This document shows positions 40,831 through 51,138 of a DNA stretch of 64,000 nucleotides, one piece after another. The notes under the pieces are model-generated. The model was not told where the DNA came from and did not search any database. It was given only the letters and a program-made list of their open reading frames with translations. Numbering within the stretch: the stretch's first letter is position 1; every line of letters begins with the position of its first letter. The translations under genes were made by a program, and so were the position numbers. Source of the DNA: Cherax quadricarinatus (taxonomy: Eukaryota > Arthropoda > Malacostraca > Decapoda > Parastacidae); contig NC_091300.1 in the NCBI RefSeq assembly GCF_038502225.1, positions 45,484,080 through 45,548,079 on the forward strand, read 5' to 3'.

Positions 40831-41817
40831 ATGGATCAGGGAATATTTGTCAAGAAGATAGCAGCGAGTCATGGTACCTGGCGCGAGGTGTCAGAGTGGG
40901 CACCTGTGACCAGCGGGGTCCCACAGGGGTCAGTCCTAGAACCAGTGCTGTTTCTGGTATTTGTGAACGACATGTCGGAAGGAATAGACTCTGAAGTGTC
41001 TCTGTTTGCAGATGACGTGAAATTGATGAGAAGAATTCACTCCATCGAAAACCAGGCAGAACTACAAAGGGATCTGGACAGGCTGCAGACCTGGTCCATC
41101 AATTGGCTACTGGAGTTCAACCCCACCAAGTGCAAAGTCATGAAGATTGGGGAAGGGCAAAGAAGACCGCAGACGGAGTACAGTCTAGGGGGCCAGAGAC
41201 TACAAACCTCACTCAAGGAAAAAGATCTTGGGGTGAGTATAACACCAGGCACATCTCCTGAAGCGCACATTAACCAAATAACGGCTGCAGCATATGGGTG
41301 CCTAGCAAACCTCAGAACAGCATTCCGACATCTTAATAAGGAATCGTTCAGGACCCTGTACACCCTGTACGTTAGGCCCATATTAGAGTATGCGGCACCA
41401 GTCTGGAACCCACAACTAGCCAAGCATGTAAAGAAACTAGAGAAAGTGCAAAGGTTTGCAACAAGACTAGTCCCACAGCTAAGAGGTATGTCCTACGAGG
41501 AGAGGTTAAGGGAAATCAACCTGACGACACTGGAGGACAGAAGAGATAGGGGGGACATGATAACGACATACAAAATACTGAGAGGAATTGACAAGGTGGA
41601 CAAAGACAGGATGTTCCAGAGATTGGACACAGTAACAAGGGGACACAGTTGGAAGTTGAAGACACAGATGAATCACAGGGATGTTAGGAAGTATTTCTTC
41701 AGCCACAGAGTAGTCAGTAAGTGGAATAGTTTGGGAAGCGATGTAGTGGAGGCAGGATCCATACATAGCTTTAAGCAGAGGTATGATAAAGCTCACGGCT
41801 CAGGGAGAATGACCTAG
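40831..41817 (+). pseudogene. RT C-terminal half of A5
   Basis: From about residue 18 this 328-aa frame is genuine: EVSEWAPVTSGVPQGSVLE, FADDVKLMRRIHS, LLEFNPTKCKVMKIGEG, RPILEYAAPVWNPQL and SYEERLREINLTTLEDRR, ending GRMT. FADD is intact. Protein and UTR match A1 and A13 very closely, marking the same young subfamily. Confidence 0.78.
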
Positions 41818-41898
41818 TAGCGATCAGTGAAGAGGCGGGGCCAGGAGCTCGGACTCGACCCCTGCAACCTCAACTAGGCGAGTACAACTAGGTGAGTA

Positions 41899-41974
41899 CA
41901 CACACACACACACACACCCCTACCTACACACACACACACACACCTACCTACACACACACACACACACACACAAA

Positions 41975-42020
<46 letters not shown>
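41899..42020 (+). repeat. (CA)n between A5 and A6
   Basis: AC repeats with CCTACCTA and AAAG interruptions. The tract links the 3' end of A5 to the 5' side of A6. Confidence 0.95.
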
Positions 42021-42024
<4 letters not shown>

Positions 42025-42043
42025 CGCGCGCGGGCGCGCGCGA
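42021..42043 (+). repeat. Short (CG)n-rich junction
   Basis: CGAGCGCGCGCGGGCGCGCG lies between (AC)n and the first base of A6 homology. It is an abrupt local GC spike in AT-rich surroundings. Confidence 0.8.
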
Positions 42044-42044
42044 G

Positions 42045-42542
42045 GCGCTAAACTACAGACCTGTGTCTCTGACATGTATTGTGTGCAAAGTCATGGAGAA
42101 AATTATCAGGAGGAGAGTGGTGGAACACCTGGAACGGAACAAGATTATAAATGAAAACCAGCATGGGTTCATGGATGGCAAATCTTGTATCACAAACCTC
42201 CTGGAGTTTTATGACAAGGTAACAGAAGTAAGACACCAGAGAGAGGGGTGGGTTGATTGCGTTTTCCTAGACTGCAGGAAGGCCTTTGACACAGTTCCCC
42301 ACAAGAGATTAGTGCAGAAGCTGGAGGATCAGGCGCATGTAACAGGGAGGGCACTGCAATGGATCAGAGAATACCTGACTGGGAGGCAACAACGAGCCAT
42401 GGTACGTGACGAGGTGTCAGAGTGGGTGCCCGTGACAAGTGGGGTTCCACAGGGGTCAGTCCTAGGACCTGTGCTGTTTTTTGGCATATGTGAAAGACAT
42501 AACGGAAGGGATAGGCTCAGAAGTGTCCTTGTTTGCAGATGA
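42045..42542 (+). pseudogene. RT fragment of A6
   Basis: The frame carries NYRPVSLTCIVCKVMEK through TSGVPQGSVLGPVLFFGI. An extra T in a T-run near 42480 shifts it just before FADD. The open frame extends upstream into the (CA)n tract as THTHTH, which is not part of the protein. Confidence 0.72.
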
Positions 42543-42961
42543 TGTGAAGTTTATGAGGAGAATCAAATCGGTAGAGGATCAGGCATAACTACAAAGAGAC
42601 CTGGAAGGCTACAAGCCTGGTCCAGCAACTGGCTCCTTGAATTTAACCCTGCCAAAGTCATGAAGATTGGGGAAGGGCAAAGAAGATCGCAGACACCGTA
42701 TAGTCTAGGTGGCCAAAGACTGCAAACCTCACTCAAGGAAAAATATTTTGGAGTGGGTGTAACACCGAGCACATCTCCTGAGGTGCACATCAGTCAGAAC
42801 TGCTGCAGCGTACGGGCGTCTGGCAAACCTAAGGATAGCGTTCCGATACCTCAGTAAGGAATCGTTCAAGATTGTACACCATTTACGTCAGGCCCATACT
42901 GGAGTATGCAGCACCAGTTTGGAATCCACACCTGGTCAAGCATGTCTAGAAATTAGAGAAA

Positions 42962-43339
42962 GTGCAAAGGTTTGCAACAAGACTAGTCCTAGAGCTAAGG
43001 GGATTTTCCTACAAAGAAAGGTTAAGGGAAATCGGCCTGACGACACTGGAGGACAGGAGGGTCAGGGAAGACATGATAATGACATATAAAATACTGCACG
43101 GAATAGACAAGGTGGACAAAGACAGGCTGTTCCAGAGAGGGGATACAGAAACAAGAGGTCACAATTGGAAGTTGAAGACTCAGATGAGTCAAAGGGATGT
43201 TGGGAAGTATTTCTTCAGTCACAGAGTTGTCAGGCAATGGAATAGCCTAGAAAGTGACGTAGTGGAGGTAGGAACCATACATAGTTTTAAGATGAGGTTT
43301 GATAAAGCTCATGGAGCAGGGAGAGGAAGGACCCAGTAG
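42962..43339 (+). pseudogene. C-terminal ORF2 fragment of A6
   Basis: Reads MQRFATRLVLELRGFSYKER, LREIGLTTLEDRRVRED and FFSHRVVRQWNSLESDVVEV, and ends near the 3' tail. A stop in the KLEKVQ region separates it from upstream parts. Confidence 0.7.
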
Positions 43340-43399
43340 CAATCAGTGAAGAGGCAGGGCCAGGAGCTATGAATCGATTCCTGCAACCACAAATAGGTG

Positions 43400-43402
<3 letters not shown>

Positions 43403-43476
<74 letters not shown>
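43403..43476 (+). repeat. (CA)n at the 3' end of A6
   Basis: A pure AC tract linking A6 to the small fragment A6b. Confidence 0.97.
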
Positions 43477-43479
<3 letters not shown>

Positions 43480-43573
43480 TGAAAGACAGCAAATGTAATC
43501 CCAGTTTTTAAGAAAGGAGACAGACAGCATTAAACTACAGACCAGCAATGTAACTCCACCCCTGCAACCACAG
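43477..43573 (+). mobile_element. Family A internally deleted mini-copy A6b
   Basis: AAAGACAGCAAATGTAATCC through AAACTACAGACCAG (RT NYRP region) is followed within ten bases by CACCCCTGCAACCACAG from the 3' UTR. Everything between is deleted. It lies directly after (CA)n. Confidence 0.65.
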
Positions 43574-43599
43574 TGTTCAGATCTCCAGCCTCAGCCTCA

Positions 43600-43785
43600 G
43601 CATCATTTTCTTAATAGTTTTTATTACATTCAAGGTGAGCGCTAAATCCGTAGGTGTTATACAGAGCCTAAGGGAATTTGAGGCACTTAAGTTCCATCCA
43701 TGGAAAAGGAGAGTAGGTCCAATTCCTTGGATTGGGAAACCCCCTCACCGGTATTACGGAACCCCGTTTAAGGTGCGTCTTTCTC
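43600..43785 (+). repeat. SINE-like dispersed repeat
   Basis: Contains GAGCGCTAAATCCGTAGGTG and the block TTCCATCCATGGAAAAGGAG, a pattern related to the fragments at 8912-8990 and 63190-63235. No pol III boxes were clearly identified. It abuts LINE G2. Confidence 0.4.
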
Positions 43786-44168
43786 ATCAATTTTGCCTCG
43801 TCTGCAGACACAAAGAACAGAGCAGAAATCAGCAACTACAGATTGTTGTCACTCCTGCCAATCACTGGCAAGATCCTTGAGATAATAATCTCACGACAAA
43901 TATCAGAGTTTTTTGACTGCTAGCCACTACTTTGTGACCATCAATATGGTTTCAGAAAAGGTTACTCTGATGCTGATCTGTTGTTAAACCTCTCCACTAA
44001 GTGGCACCAGTCACTGGATGAATCCAAAGTCAGCTGTGTAGTAGCACTAGACATTGCTGGTGCTTTTGACCGAGTGTGGCACCAGGGCCTCTTAGCAAAA
44101 CTTCAGGCACTGGGAATTGCAGGGTTTCAGTGATTACCTTCAAGATAGATCTCTCAGTGTAGTTCTCA

Positions 44169-44435
44169 ATGGGACAGAGACAGCAAGACATCCTATTGGG
44201 GCAAGTGTTCCACAGGAAAGTGTGCTTGGGGCCATTGTTATGGAATGTCTACTTCAATGGCCTTCTTTATCTCATCCCAGAATCCCATGCATATGCAGAC
44301 GACTGTACTCTGACATTTACTTATCCACGAGAGGAAATACCAGCTACTGTAAGCTACATCAATCACCAGCTAAGAGCTATATCAGCCTGGGGAAACCGAT
44401 GGCAGGTAACATTTGTACCTGAAAAAAACAAATGA
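44169..44435 (+). pseudogene. RT catalytic fragment of G2
   Basis: The frame reads VFHRKVCLGPLLWNVYFNGL and SHAYADDCTLTFTYPREEIP, then a TAISAWGNRWQVTF-type block. The YADD box is intact. The preceding VPQGS motif is altered and lies in a neighbouring frame, and the following region continues at 44432-44734. Confidence 0.65.
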
Positions 44436-44734
44436 TGATGGTCTCTAGGTACCATGATGGTAATGCTGGAGCAGTAGTAAGTATGAATGGGAGAGTGTTA
44501 ATACCCGCGGACGAAGTTGATGTCTTTGGGGTTAAATTTGACTCCAAACTGACCATGAAGAACCACGTTGTAAATCTTGCACACAAGGCGGCCAGGAAGC
44601 TTACAGCACTTCGACGTATCTCGCATCTGCTCGACAGTAGAGGTTGTAAGATTCTGTACAAGGCTCACACCTTGAGTATACTCCACTTTCCTGGGTTGCC
44701 TGCCCTCCTCGTCTGCAACTGCTCGACACAGTAG
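44432..44734 (+). pseudogene. Post-RT fragment of G2
   Basis: MMMVSRYHDGNAGAVVSMNG, VDVFGVKFDSKLTMKNHVVN and KAARKLTALRRISHLLDSRG align residue by residue with G1 (17226-17440). It shifts near 44680 in the RSHLEYAPLSW region. Confidence 0.65.
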
Positions 44735-45199
44735 AGAACAGAACAAAACGACTCATCTCTCGCCTGCACTCATCCTGGATAGCTCTGTCATTTCAGCAGA
44801 GTCTTCAGCGCCAGAGAGCTGTTGGAGTCCTTATAGTTATGTACAAGGCCAATATTGTCCAAGTGCCACACTTGGCTTCACACCGAGGACAGCGAAAAGT
44901 GAGCTTCTACACAACAAGACGGGCAGCAAGCAGCAACTTCATCTGATGTCATTTATTCCCAGGATGACTCGAGTCTGGAACATGTTCGTACGACATATTA
45001 ATATCAACGAGATAGTCATTTGATCAAATGAAAATGCTGGCCCACAAATGACTCCAACTTCATCCTGTTCCCTACTTTTAAGTTTCTTAACAATAAAAAG
45101 GCTTTCATGTAGGTAACAGCTCTTAGTTTGTAAATAAAGTTAGGAACTCTTACCCTAACCTTGTTAAACCCTGTGTAAAGAAAAAAGTTAGTCCCTGAC

Positions 45200-45420
45200 A
45201 TATCCCTCTCACCCTCTAACTCTCTCTCTAATATATTTTTATCAAGTGAAATACTTTCCCCAAACCCTTTGCTTGTATTTCTATTGTGTCAAATGCTGTC
45301 CAAGAATATGTAGTCTGCCAAGCTTTCTCACAATTTTATCAGTTTCTCACAGAGTTATGAGGTGGAATATCCTCTCTCTCAAACTGTGCTGTCTTTTCTA
45401 TCCCTTTACATGATATACCT
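45200..45420 (-). pseudogene. Possible degenerate RT fragment
   Basis: The minus strand gives TAQFERGYSTS, ADYIFLDS and, one frame over, AFDTI. This weakly resembles the GFRKGKSC and FLDxxKAFDTV motifs of CR1-like RTs. There are several stops and shifts, so this is a tentative call. Confidence 0.3.
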
Positions 45421-45712
45421 GTTAATATGTTACTCGGGATGATAAATTATGTTTATTGAGAGAAGTTTTGCCTGCGCAGCACTAGTTATCACTCAATACA
45501 GAGGTATATTTACTGAGCCGAAGGAGAGGTGTCCCAGTTGAAGACACCGTCACATATGGGCAGGGCCCATAATGGGAGCCTCAGATTTAGCAGTGGAATC
45601 GTAGGGCTTATTCCGTATCTACTCAGCAAGTGAAAAGCTTCTCGGTAATAATACACAGGTGTTTGTTCGTTTCTTATTCATCAAAGGCATACTCGGTGAA
45701 TGTGTCTGAGTC
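45421..45712. other. Unassigned DNA
   Basis: No recognised gene or repeat. Confidence 0.4.
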
Positions 45713-45757
45713 GCAACAACAACAACAACAACAATAATAATAATAATAATAATAATT
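45713..45757 (+). repeat. (AAC)n(AAT)n microsatellite
   Basis: About seven AAC units switch to about eight AAT units. Nothing is coding. Confidence 0.95.
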
Positions 45758-45849
45758 ACTAAAATTACATTATACAACTTACATTAAAATCATACAACTT
45801 ACACAAACCTAGCTGACATCAGTGACATGCTATATACAAAGCTCCAGAT

Positions 45850-46060
45850 TAAGCAGAGCATTTCGGGCAACTTAGGTTAATTTTGTTCCCCAGGATGCGA
45901 CCCACACCAGTCGGCTAACACCCACGTACCTATTTACTGCTAGGTGTACAAGGACAGCAGGTGTCTTAAGGAAACATGCCCAATGTTTCTACCCATACCG
46001 GGAATTGAACCACGATATTCAGTGTGTGAGCTGAGCGTGCTACCAACCGAGCTACGTATA
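45850..46060 (-). repeat. tRNA-derived SINE
   Basis: The minus strand from 46055 reads TAGCTCGGTTGGTAGCACGC (A box), then CTCAG-CTCACAC-ACTGA as an anticodon-like arm, whose loop would place CAC as in tRNA-Val. CGTGGTTCAATTCCCGGTAT (B box) follows. A conserved-looking body with GTACACCTAGCAGTAAATAG then GTACGTGGGTGTTAGCC runs to about 45850. The layout is that of a SINE, not a tRNA gene. The acceptor stem does not close well. Confidence 0.6.
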
Positions 46061-46490
46061 GTATCAGTCATGCACTTCTCTGTTACATTGCTCCTTGGCC
46101 AAATTTTTCCCATATTTTGTAGGTCAAAATACTCTTCTTGAACCTCGTTATTGTGCAGAGTTGCGCACCTCAGTCATGATTAATTAGGGACCTCCCGTAT
46201 ATATCATACTTGCTATGTAATCTATGTAATATTATATTATCAAAAAGGCCACTACCTATCCCACATTATTCCCATCCTTCCTCAAATTCAAGAATTCATT
46301 TAGGACAATAACTGTCACTATTATAGTTACAATAACGTGGGATCCGCAGTTTGGATTACGTAACAATCGTCTTCGTAAATTTTCAGTATTAAGTCTCTCG
46401 ATTTTCTTGTAGTTTCATCTACACTCACAAAAAATCACCAAATTTCGTTCTTTTGACCTCCATTAGCTTGAGAGAGAGAGAGAGAGGGCG
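46061..46490. other. Unassigned DNA ending in (GA)n
   Basis: No coding signal. A short (GA)n at 46470-46487 precedes the 3' end of A7, the one family A copy not flanked by a long (GT)n at its 3' side. Confidence 0.4.
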
Positions 46491-47116
46491 AGGTGTACTC
46501 ACCTATTTGTGGTTACAGAGGTTGAGTCACAGCTCCTGGTCCTGCCTCTTCGCTGGTTGCTACTGGGTCCTCTCACACTACTCCATGAGCTTTATCGTAT
46601 CTCTTCTTAAAGCTATATATGGATCCTGCCTCCACTACATCATTCTCCATATTGTTCCACTTCCAGACAGCTCTATGACTGAAGAAATACTTCCTAACAT
46701 CCCTGTGATTCATCTAAGTTTTCAACTACAGCTGTCACCCTTTGTTGCTGTGTCCCATTCTGTCCTTATCCACTATGTCAATTCCTCACAGTATTTTATA
46801 TGTTCTTATCATGTGTCCCCTATTCCTCCTGTCCTCTAGTGTCTTCAGGTTGATTTCCGTTAACCTCTCCTCGTAGGACACATCCCTCAATTCCGGGACT
46901 AGTCTTGTTCCAAACCTTTGCACTTTCTCTAATTTCTTGACGTGTTTAGCCAGGTGTGGGTTTAATACTGCTGCTGCATATTCCAATATGGGCCTGACGT
47001 ACACGGTGTACAGTGTCGTGAATGACTCCTTGCTTAGATGACGAAACGCTGTACTCAGGTTTGCCAGGCGCCTGTATGCTGCAGCAGTTATTTCGTTAAT
47101 GTGTGCCTCAAGAGAT
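46491..47116 (-). mobile_element. CR1-like LINE, family A copy A7, 3' part
   Basis: The minus strand ends with a tail of the ATAGGTGAGTAC type at 46494-46508. It carries the post-RT region up to the AAGAGAT sequence, where LINE C is inserted. A short open piece at 46786-47004 reads YVRPILEYAAAVLNPHLAKH and VSYEERLTEI. The copy continues at 48837. Confidence 0.8.
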
Positions 47117-47515
47117 TCAATTCAATTCAATTCAAGTTTATTCTCTGTAAGGGTTACAATGTGGGGTTTTCAGGTTTGGGGTATTGTGTGCTTTACATGT
47201 TATAAAATACTAATTACAGAGGGGGCCACTAGGACACCTTGCATGGCTAGGCATTTCGAGCAGACTTAGATTAATTCTTAACATTAAATCCTTACAGATT
47301 ATGGTATTAAGGCTAAGTGACTACATCATAATTTGTGAGTTTAGCAATGTGAATGTTTTTGTTTTGGCACAATACAAGGTGTCTATATTTGAGTATCATA
47401 GGCAAACTTATGACTAGTTAGGATTTATTATTTTAAGATTAAGATTAGTATTTCTGTGTTTATAGTCAGTGGGTGAGTGAGTGTAATTTTGAACCACCAG
47501 GTGGTTATCATGTAG

Positions 47516-48049
47516 TTAGTTGTCGGGGTGGTTCAGGGAGATAAGATGTTTTCTAACTGTAGTTTTGAAAGTGATGAGTGTGTCTGCAGTTCTAGAGTTT
47601 TCAGGTAGGGTGTTCAAGATTTTAGGTCCTTTGAAATACATTGAATTTTTGTAAAGGTTTAGTCGAACACGGGGAATGTCATAGAGATGTTCGTGTCTGG
47701 TGTTATGCCTGTGGATCCTGTCACAACTATCAAGAAAGCGTTTTAGGTCAAGGTTAATATTGGAATTTAAGGTCCTGTAGATATAGATTGCACAGTAGTA
47801 AGTGTGGATGTTCTGAACAGGGAGTAAGTTTAGATCTATGAAGAGTGGGGGGGTGTGTTGCCAGGGATGGAATTTAGTGATTATTCTTACTGCGGCTTTT
47901 TGTTGGGTTATTATTGGCTTTAGGTGTGTTGCTGCATTTGAACCCCAAGCACAGATAGCATAGGTGAGGTATGGATATATAAGTGAATGGTATAGTGTGA
48001 GAAGGGCAGTTTGCGGCACGTAGTATCGTATCTTGGAGAGGATCCCCAC
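47516..48049 (-). pseudogene. ORF2 C-terminal region of LINE C
   Basis: MGILSKIRYYVPQTALLTLY, YAICAWGSNAATHLKPIITQ, QKAAVRIITKFHPWQHTPPL, then HNTRHEHLYDIPRVRLNLYK and KGPKILNTLPENSR. The same order occurs in LINE D. It joins the RT at 47920-48798 across a shift in a T6 run (48061-48067). Confidence 0.75.
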
Positions 48050-48798
48050 CGTTTTGGATACTTTTTTGTTATGTGTTGGACATGGGTGCTGAAATTTAGG
48101 TTGTTGTCGAGGTATAGGCCAAGGAATTTGCCCTCATTATGTCTGGCAATTAGAGTGTTGTCAATCTTAATGTTAAGTTGCGCAACACCTGCTCTGCTAC
48201 CAGACATAATATAGTAGGTTTTGCCAGTGTTAAGTGTAAGTTTATTGGCTGTCATCCAAGTCGATATTTTGAGCAGCTCCTCGTTAACAATGGTGTTGAG
48301 GGTGGCAAGATTAGGGTGGGAGATGACATAAGTCGTGTCGTCAGCAAAGAGAATGGGTTTCAGGTGTTGGGATATGTTTGGAAGATCATTCATGTAAATG
48401 AGGAAGAGCAGGGGTACTAGGACACTTCCCTGCGGAATTCCAGTATCAAGTGGCCGTATTGATGAGGCTGTGTCTTTAATGGTGACATCCTGATACCTAT
48501 TAGAAAGGTAGGATTTAAAATATGCAAGCGCATGGCCTCTTATACCATAGTGGTCAAGTTTGTGGAGTAGGATGCCGTGGTCTACTGTGTCAAACGCTTT
48601 TCTAAGGTCAATAAAAATTCCTAGCGGATATTCCTTATTTTCCAATGCTTTGTAAAGCAGGTCTAGCATTTTTATAATTGCATCATTAGTGCTTTTATTT
48701 TTCCTGAATCCAAATTGGCAGGGGTTCGGTATGTTTTGTGACGTTATAAATGAATATAGTCTCCTGTGCACTAGTTTCTCAAAGATTTTGGATAGCAA
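47920..48798 (-). CDS. Reverse transcriptase of LINE C
   Basis: This 292-residue frame carries PLLSKIFEKLVHRRLYSFIT-type motif 1, QFGFRKNKSTNDAIIKMLDL, FIDLRKAFDTVDHGILLHKL, HYGIRGHALAYFKSYLSNRY, GIPQGSVLVPLLFLIYMNDL and the catalytic FADDTTYVIS near residue 158. HEGKFLGLYLDNNL-type and FSTHVQHITKK blocks follow. All RT catalytic residues are present. The last 40 residues are out of frame. EN and the RT N-terminus are missing through 5' truncation. It belongs to the Jockey superfamily (L2/Crack/Daphne-like by eye, not resolved). Confidence 0.8.
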   Translation of the reverse strand: MLSKIFEKLVHRRLYSFITSQNIPNPCQFGFRKNKSTNDAIIKMLDLLYKALENKEYPLGIFIDLRKAFDTVDHGILLHKLDHYGIRGHALAYFKSYLSNRYQDVTIKDTASSIRPLDTGIPQGSVLVPLLFLIYMNDLPNISQHLKPILFADDTTYVISHPNLATLNTIVNEELLKISTWMTANKLTLNTGKTYYIMSGSRAGVAQLNIKIDNTLIARHNEGKFLGLYLDNNLNFSTHVQHITKKYPKRWGSSPRYDTTCRKLPFSHYTIHLYIHTSPMLSVLGVQMQQHT

Positions 48799-48836
48799 TG
48801 GTAAGTTTGATATTGGCCTATAGTTGTTTACGTCTC

Positions 48837-49353
48837 GGTATGGTGCTTATCCAAGGATCCTTTTCACTGAGTGAGTTTTGCAGCCTTTGAACTCTTAGGC
48901 CATACTCCGTCTGCGGTCTCCTTTGTCCTTCCCCAATCTTCATAACTTTGCACTTGTTGGGGCAAAACTCCGGAAACCATTTGTCAGACCAGGCTTGCAG
49001 CCTGTCCAGATCTCCTTATAGGCTGACCTTATCCTCTTCTACTTGTATTCTCCTCATTAGTTTCACGTCGTCTGCAAACAGGGACACCTCTGACTGTATC
49101 CCTTCATATCATTCACATATACAAGAAACAGCACCGGACTAAGGATTGACCCTTGTGGAACCCCACTCGACATATGCACCCATTCGCACACCTCGCCTCT
49201 GTCCAACACGCGTTTCCTTCCTGTCAGGTATTTCCTGATCCACTGCAGTACTTTCCCTCCTACTCTTGCCTGCTCCACTAGTTTTTCAACCAGTTGCTTG
49301 TGCAGAACTGTGTCGAAAGCCTTCTTACAGCTCAAGAAGATGCAGTCTACCCA

Positions 49354-49409
<56 letters not shown>

Positions 49410-50385
49410 CTGTCTTACTTCTGTTACCTTGTCATAGAACTCCAATAGGTCAGTGATGCAGGATTTCCCTTCCCTGAAGCCATGCTGGTTGTCATGTATT
49501 AGGCCATGCCATTCTAGGTGCTCCACTACTCTTTTCCTGATAATCTTCTCCACATAGCAACACTGGTCTGTAGTTTAATGTAGCCTGTCTGTCTTTCTTA
49601 AAAATCAGGACTACATTTGCTGTCTCCCACACCTCAGGTAGTTGTCCTGTTTCGATAGATTTATTGGAGATTGTTGTTAGAGGCACATCAATGCATTTGC
49701 TCCCTTTCTCAGGACCCAAGGAGAGATATTATCTGGGTCCACCACTTTCGAGGTATCTAGTTGCCCTAGCAGTTTCATCACCTCATCCTCGGTTGTGTGC
49801 ACTGTGTGCAGCACTTTCTGGTGCACCCTACCACCACGGTTTTCTGAGAGCCTCTCTTTCTCCACTGTGAATACCTCCCTAAATCTTGAGCTGAGCTCTT
49901 CACATACTTATTGGTCATTCTCTATGAGCTCCCCTCCTTCAACCTGATTACCTGATCCTTGACTGTTATTTTCCTCCTGATGTGGCTGTATAACAACTGT
50001 GTCAGATTTGGCTTTTGATTCTATGTCATTCTCGTACTGATGCTGGGCTTCTCTCCTCATCCATGCATATTCATTTCTGGCTCTTCAACTCAAACTTCCT
50101 GTTTTCCTGGGTACTTTGCCTTCTATATTTTCCCATGCTCTTACACACTTGGCTTTGGCCACTCTACACCTGGTAAACCATGGGTTCACTCTGATCTTCC
50201 CATTGTTTTTGTTGCCCTTTTGGTACGGACTTCTCTACTGCCTCCCTGCATTTATTGGTCACGTGTTCCATTAATTCATTTACTGTCTTTCCCTCTAGCT
50301 CGCTTACCCACTACACCTCATGTAGGAATTGTCTCAAACTTCTGTAGTCCTCTTTTTGGAAGTTTGGCTACTCCCGTCCTTCTGT
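48837..50385 (-). mobile_element. CR1-like LINE, family A copy A7, 5' part
   Basis: It resumes at the KDLGV region (AAGGATCCTTTTCACTGAG on plus) and runs through RT and linker to about 50385, where it is truncated against TGTGTGTGTAC and A8 begins. RT pieces are at 49063-49335 (FDTVLHKQLVEKLVEQA, VPQGSILSPVLFLVYVNDM) and 49347-49719. An expanded (CT)n of about 45 bp at 49357-49405 lies inside the RT frame. It is more decayed than neighbouring copies. Confidence 0.78.
49063..49335 (-). pseudogene. RT fragment of A7
   Basis: The frame carries KKAFDTVLHKQLVEKLVEQA and VPQGSILSPVLFLVYVNDMK. The catalytic FADD is read in another frame just downstream after a small deletion near 49109. Confidence 0.65.
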
Positions 50386-50568
50386 GTGTGTACTTACCTA
50401 ATTGTGGTTGCAGGGGTCGACACTCAGCTCCTGGCCCCGCCTCTTCACTGAGTGCTACTAGGTCCTCTCTCTTCCTGCTCTATGAGCTTTATCATACCTC
50501 ATCTTAAAGCTATGTATGGTTCCTGCATCCATTACCTCACTTGCTAGGCTATTCCACTTTCTGACTAC

Positions 50569-51138
50569 TCAATGACTGAAGAAATACTTCCTAACATCCC
50601 TTTGACTCATCTGAGTCTTCAACTTCCAATTGTGACCCCTTAGTTCTGTGTCCCCTCTCTGGAACATCCTGTCTCTGTCCACCTTGGCTATTGCATGCAG
50701 TATTTTGTATGTCATTATCATGTCTCCCCTGACCCTCCTGTCCTCCAGTGTCGTCAGGCTGATTTCCCTTAACCTTTCTTCGTAGGACATTCCCCTTAGC
50801 TCTGGAACTAACCTTGTCGCAAACCTTTGCACTTTCTCTAATTTCTTGACGTGCTTGATCAAGCGGGGGTTCCAAACAGGTGCTGCATACTCCAGTATGG
50901 GCCTGACATACACGGTGTACAGTGTCCTGAACGATTCCTTACTAAGGTATCGGAAAGCTATTCTCAGGTTTGCCAGGCGCCCATATGCTGCAGCAGTTAT
51001 CTGATTGATGTGTGCTTCCGGAGACGTGCTCGGTGTTATATTCACCCCCAGATCTTTCTCCTTGAGCGAGGTTTGCAGTCTTTGGCCACCTAGCCTATAC
51101 TCCGTCTGCAGTCTTCTTTGCCCTTCCCCGATCTTCAT
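50569..51138 (-). pseudogene. Post-RT region of A8
   Basis: MKIGEGQRRLQTEYRLGG, KEKDLGVNITPSTSPEAH, RPILEYAAPVWNPRLIKH, LEKVQRFATRLVPELRG and SYEERLREISLTTLEDRR. The frame ends early at KYFFSH by a stop (TGA in the HRVV region). Confidence 0.72.

Larger units (their letters stand above)
39510..41898 (+). mobile_element. CR1-like LINE, family A copy A5, 3' part
   Basis: A5 resumes with GGTGGTACTGGAAAACTTCA, the EN C-terminal third, then linker, RT and 3' tail CAACTAGGTGAGTACAC. The coding region is split into 39448-40137, 40218-40814 and 40831-41817 by a deletion near 40085 and an insertion near 40710. (CA)n follows at once. Confidence 0.86.
42042..43402 (+). mobile_element. CR1-like LINE, family A copy A6 (5'-truncated)
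   Basis: Homology starts at GAGGCGCTAAACTACAGACC (RT NYRPVS motif) and ends at AATAGGTGAGTAC followed by (CA)n. The RT front half is open at 42039-42542 (KVMEKIIRRRVVEHL, HGFMDGKSC, FLDCRKAFDTVPHKRL, VPQGSVLGPVLF). The catalytic FADDVKF follows out of frame near 42530, and the C-terminal region is at 42962-43339. Multiple small indels make it inactive. Confidence 0.84.
43786..45190 (+). mobile_element. LINE G2 (RT, 3' end)
   Basis: RT motifs are spread over shifting frames: NYRLLSLLPITGKILE, YGFRKGYSDADLLLN, CVVALDIAGAFDRVWHQGLL, SDYLQDRSLSVVLNGTE and the catalytic AYADDCTLTF at 44288-44317. The post-RT FGVKFDSKLTMKNHVVNLAH and ARKLTALRRISHLLD blocks follow. The 3' end CTAACCTTGTTAAACCCTGT then A-rich sequence near 45185 matches G1. 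It is 5'-truncated before EN and inactive. Confidence 0.75.
47117..48836 (-). mobile_element. 5'-truncated LINE C nested in A7
   Basis: This 1.72-kb minus-strand element splits A7 in its post-RT region, between the GAGGCACACAT side and the AAAAGGATCC side. It carries the RT from the NNYRPIS motif onward, the C-terminal region, a 3' UTR and a terminal (TTGAA)n tail at 47117-47136 on the plus strand. It is related to LINE D (3799-4690) but has a different tail. A one-base shift near 48063 splits its ORF. Confidence 0.8.

Noticed and set aside
45713..45757. Poly(A) tail of an unknown element
   Set aside because: AAC and AAT units form a plain microsatellite with no element attached.
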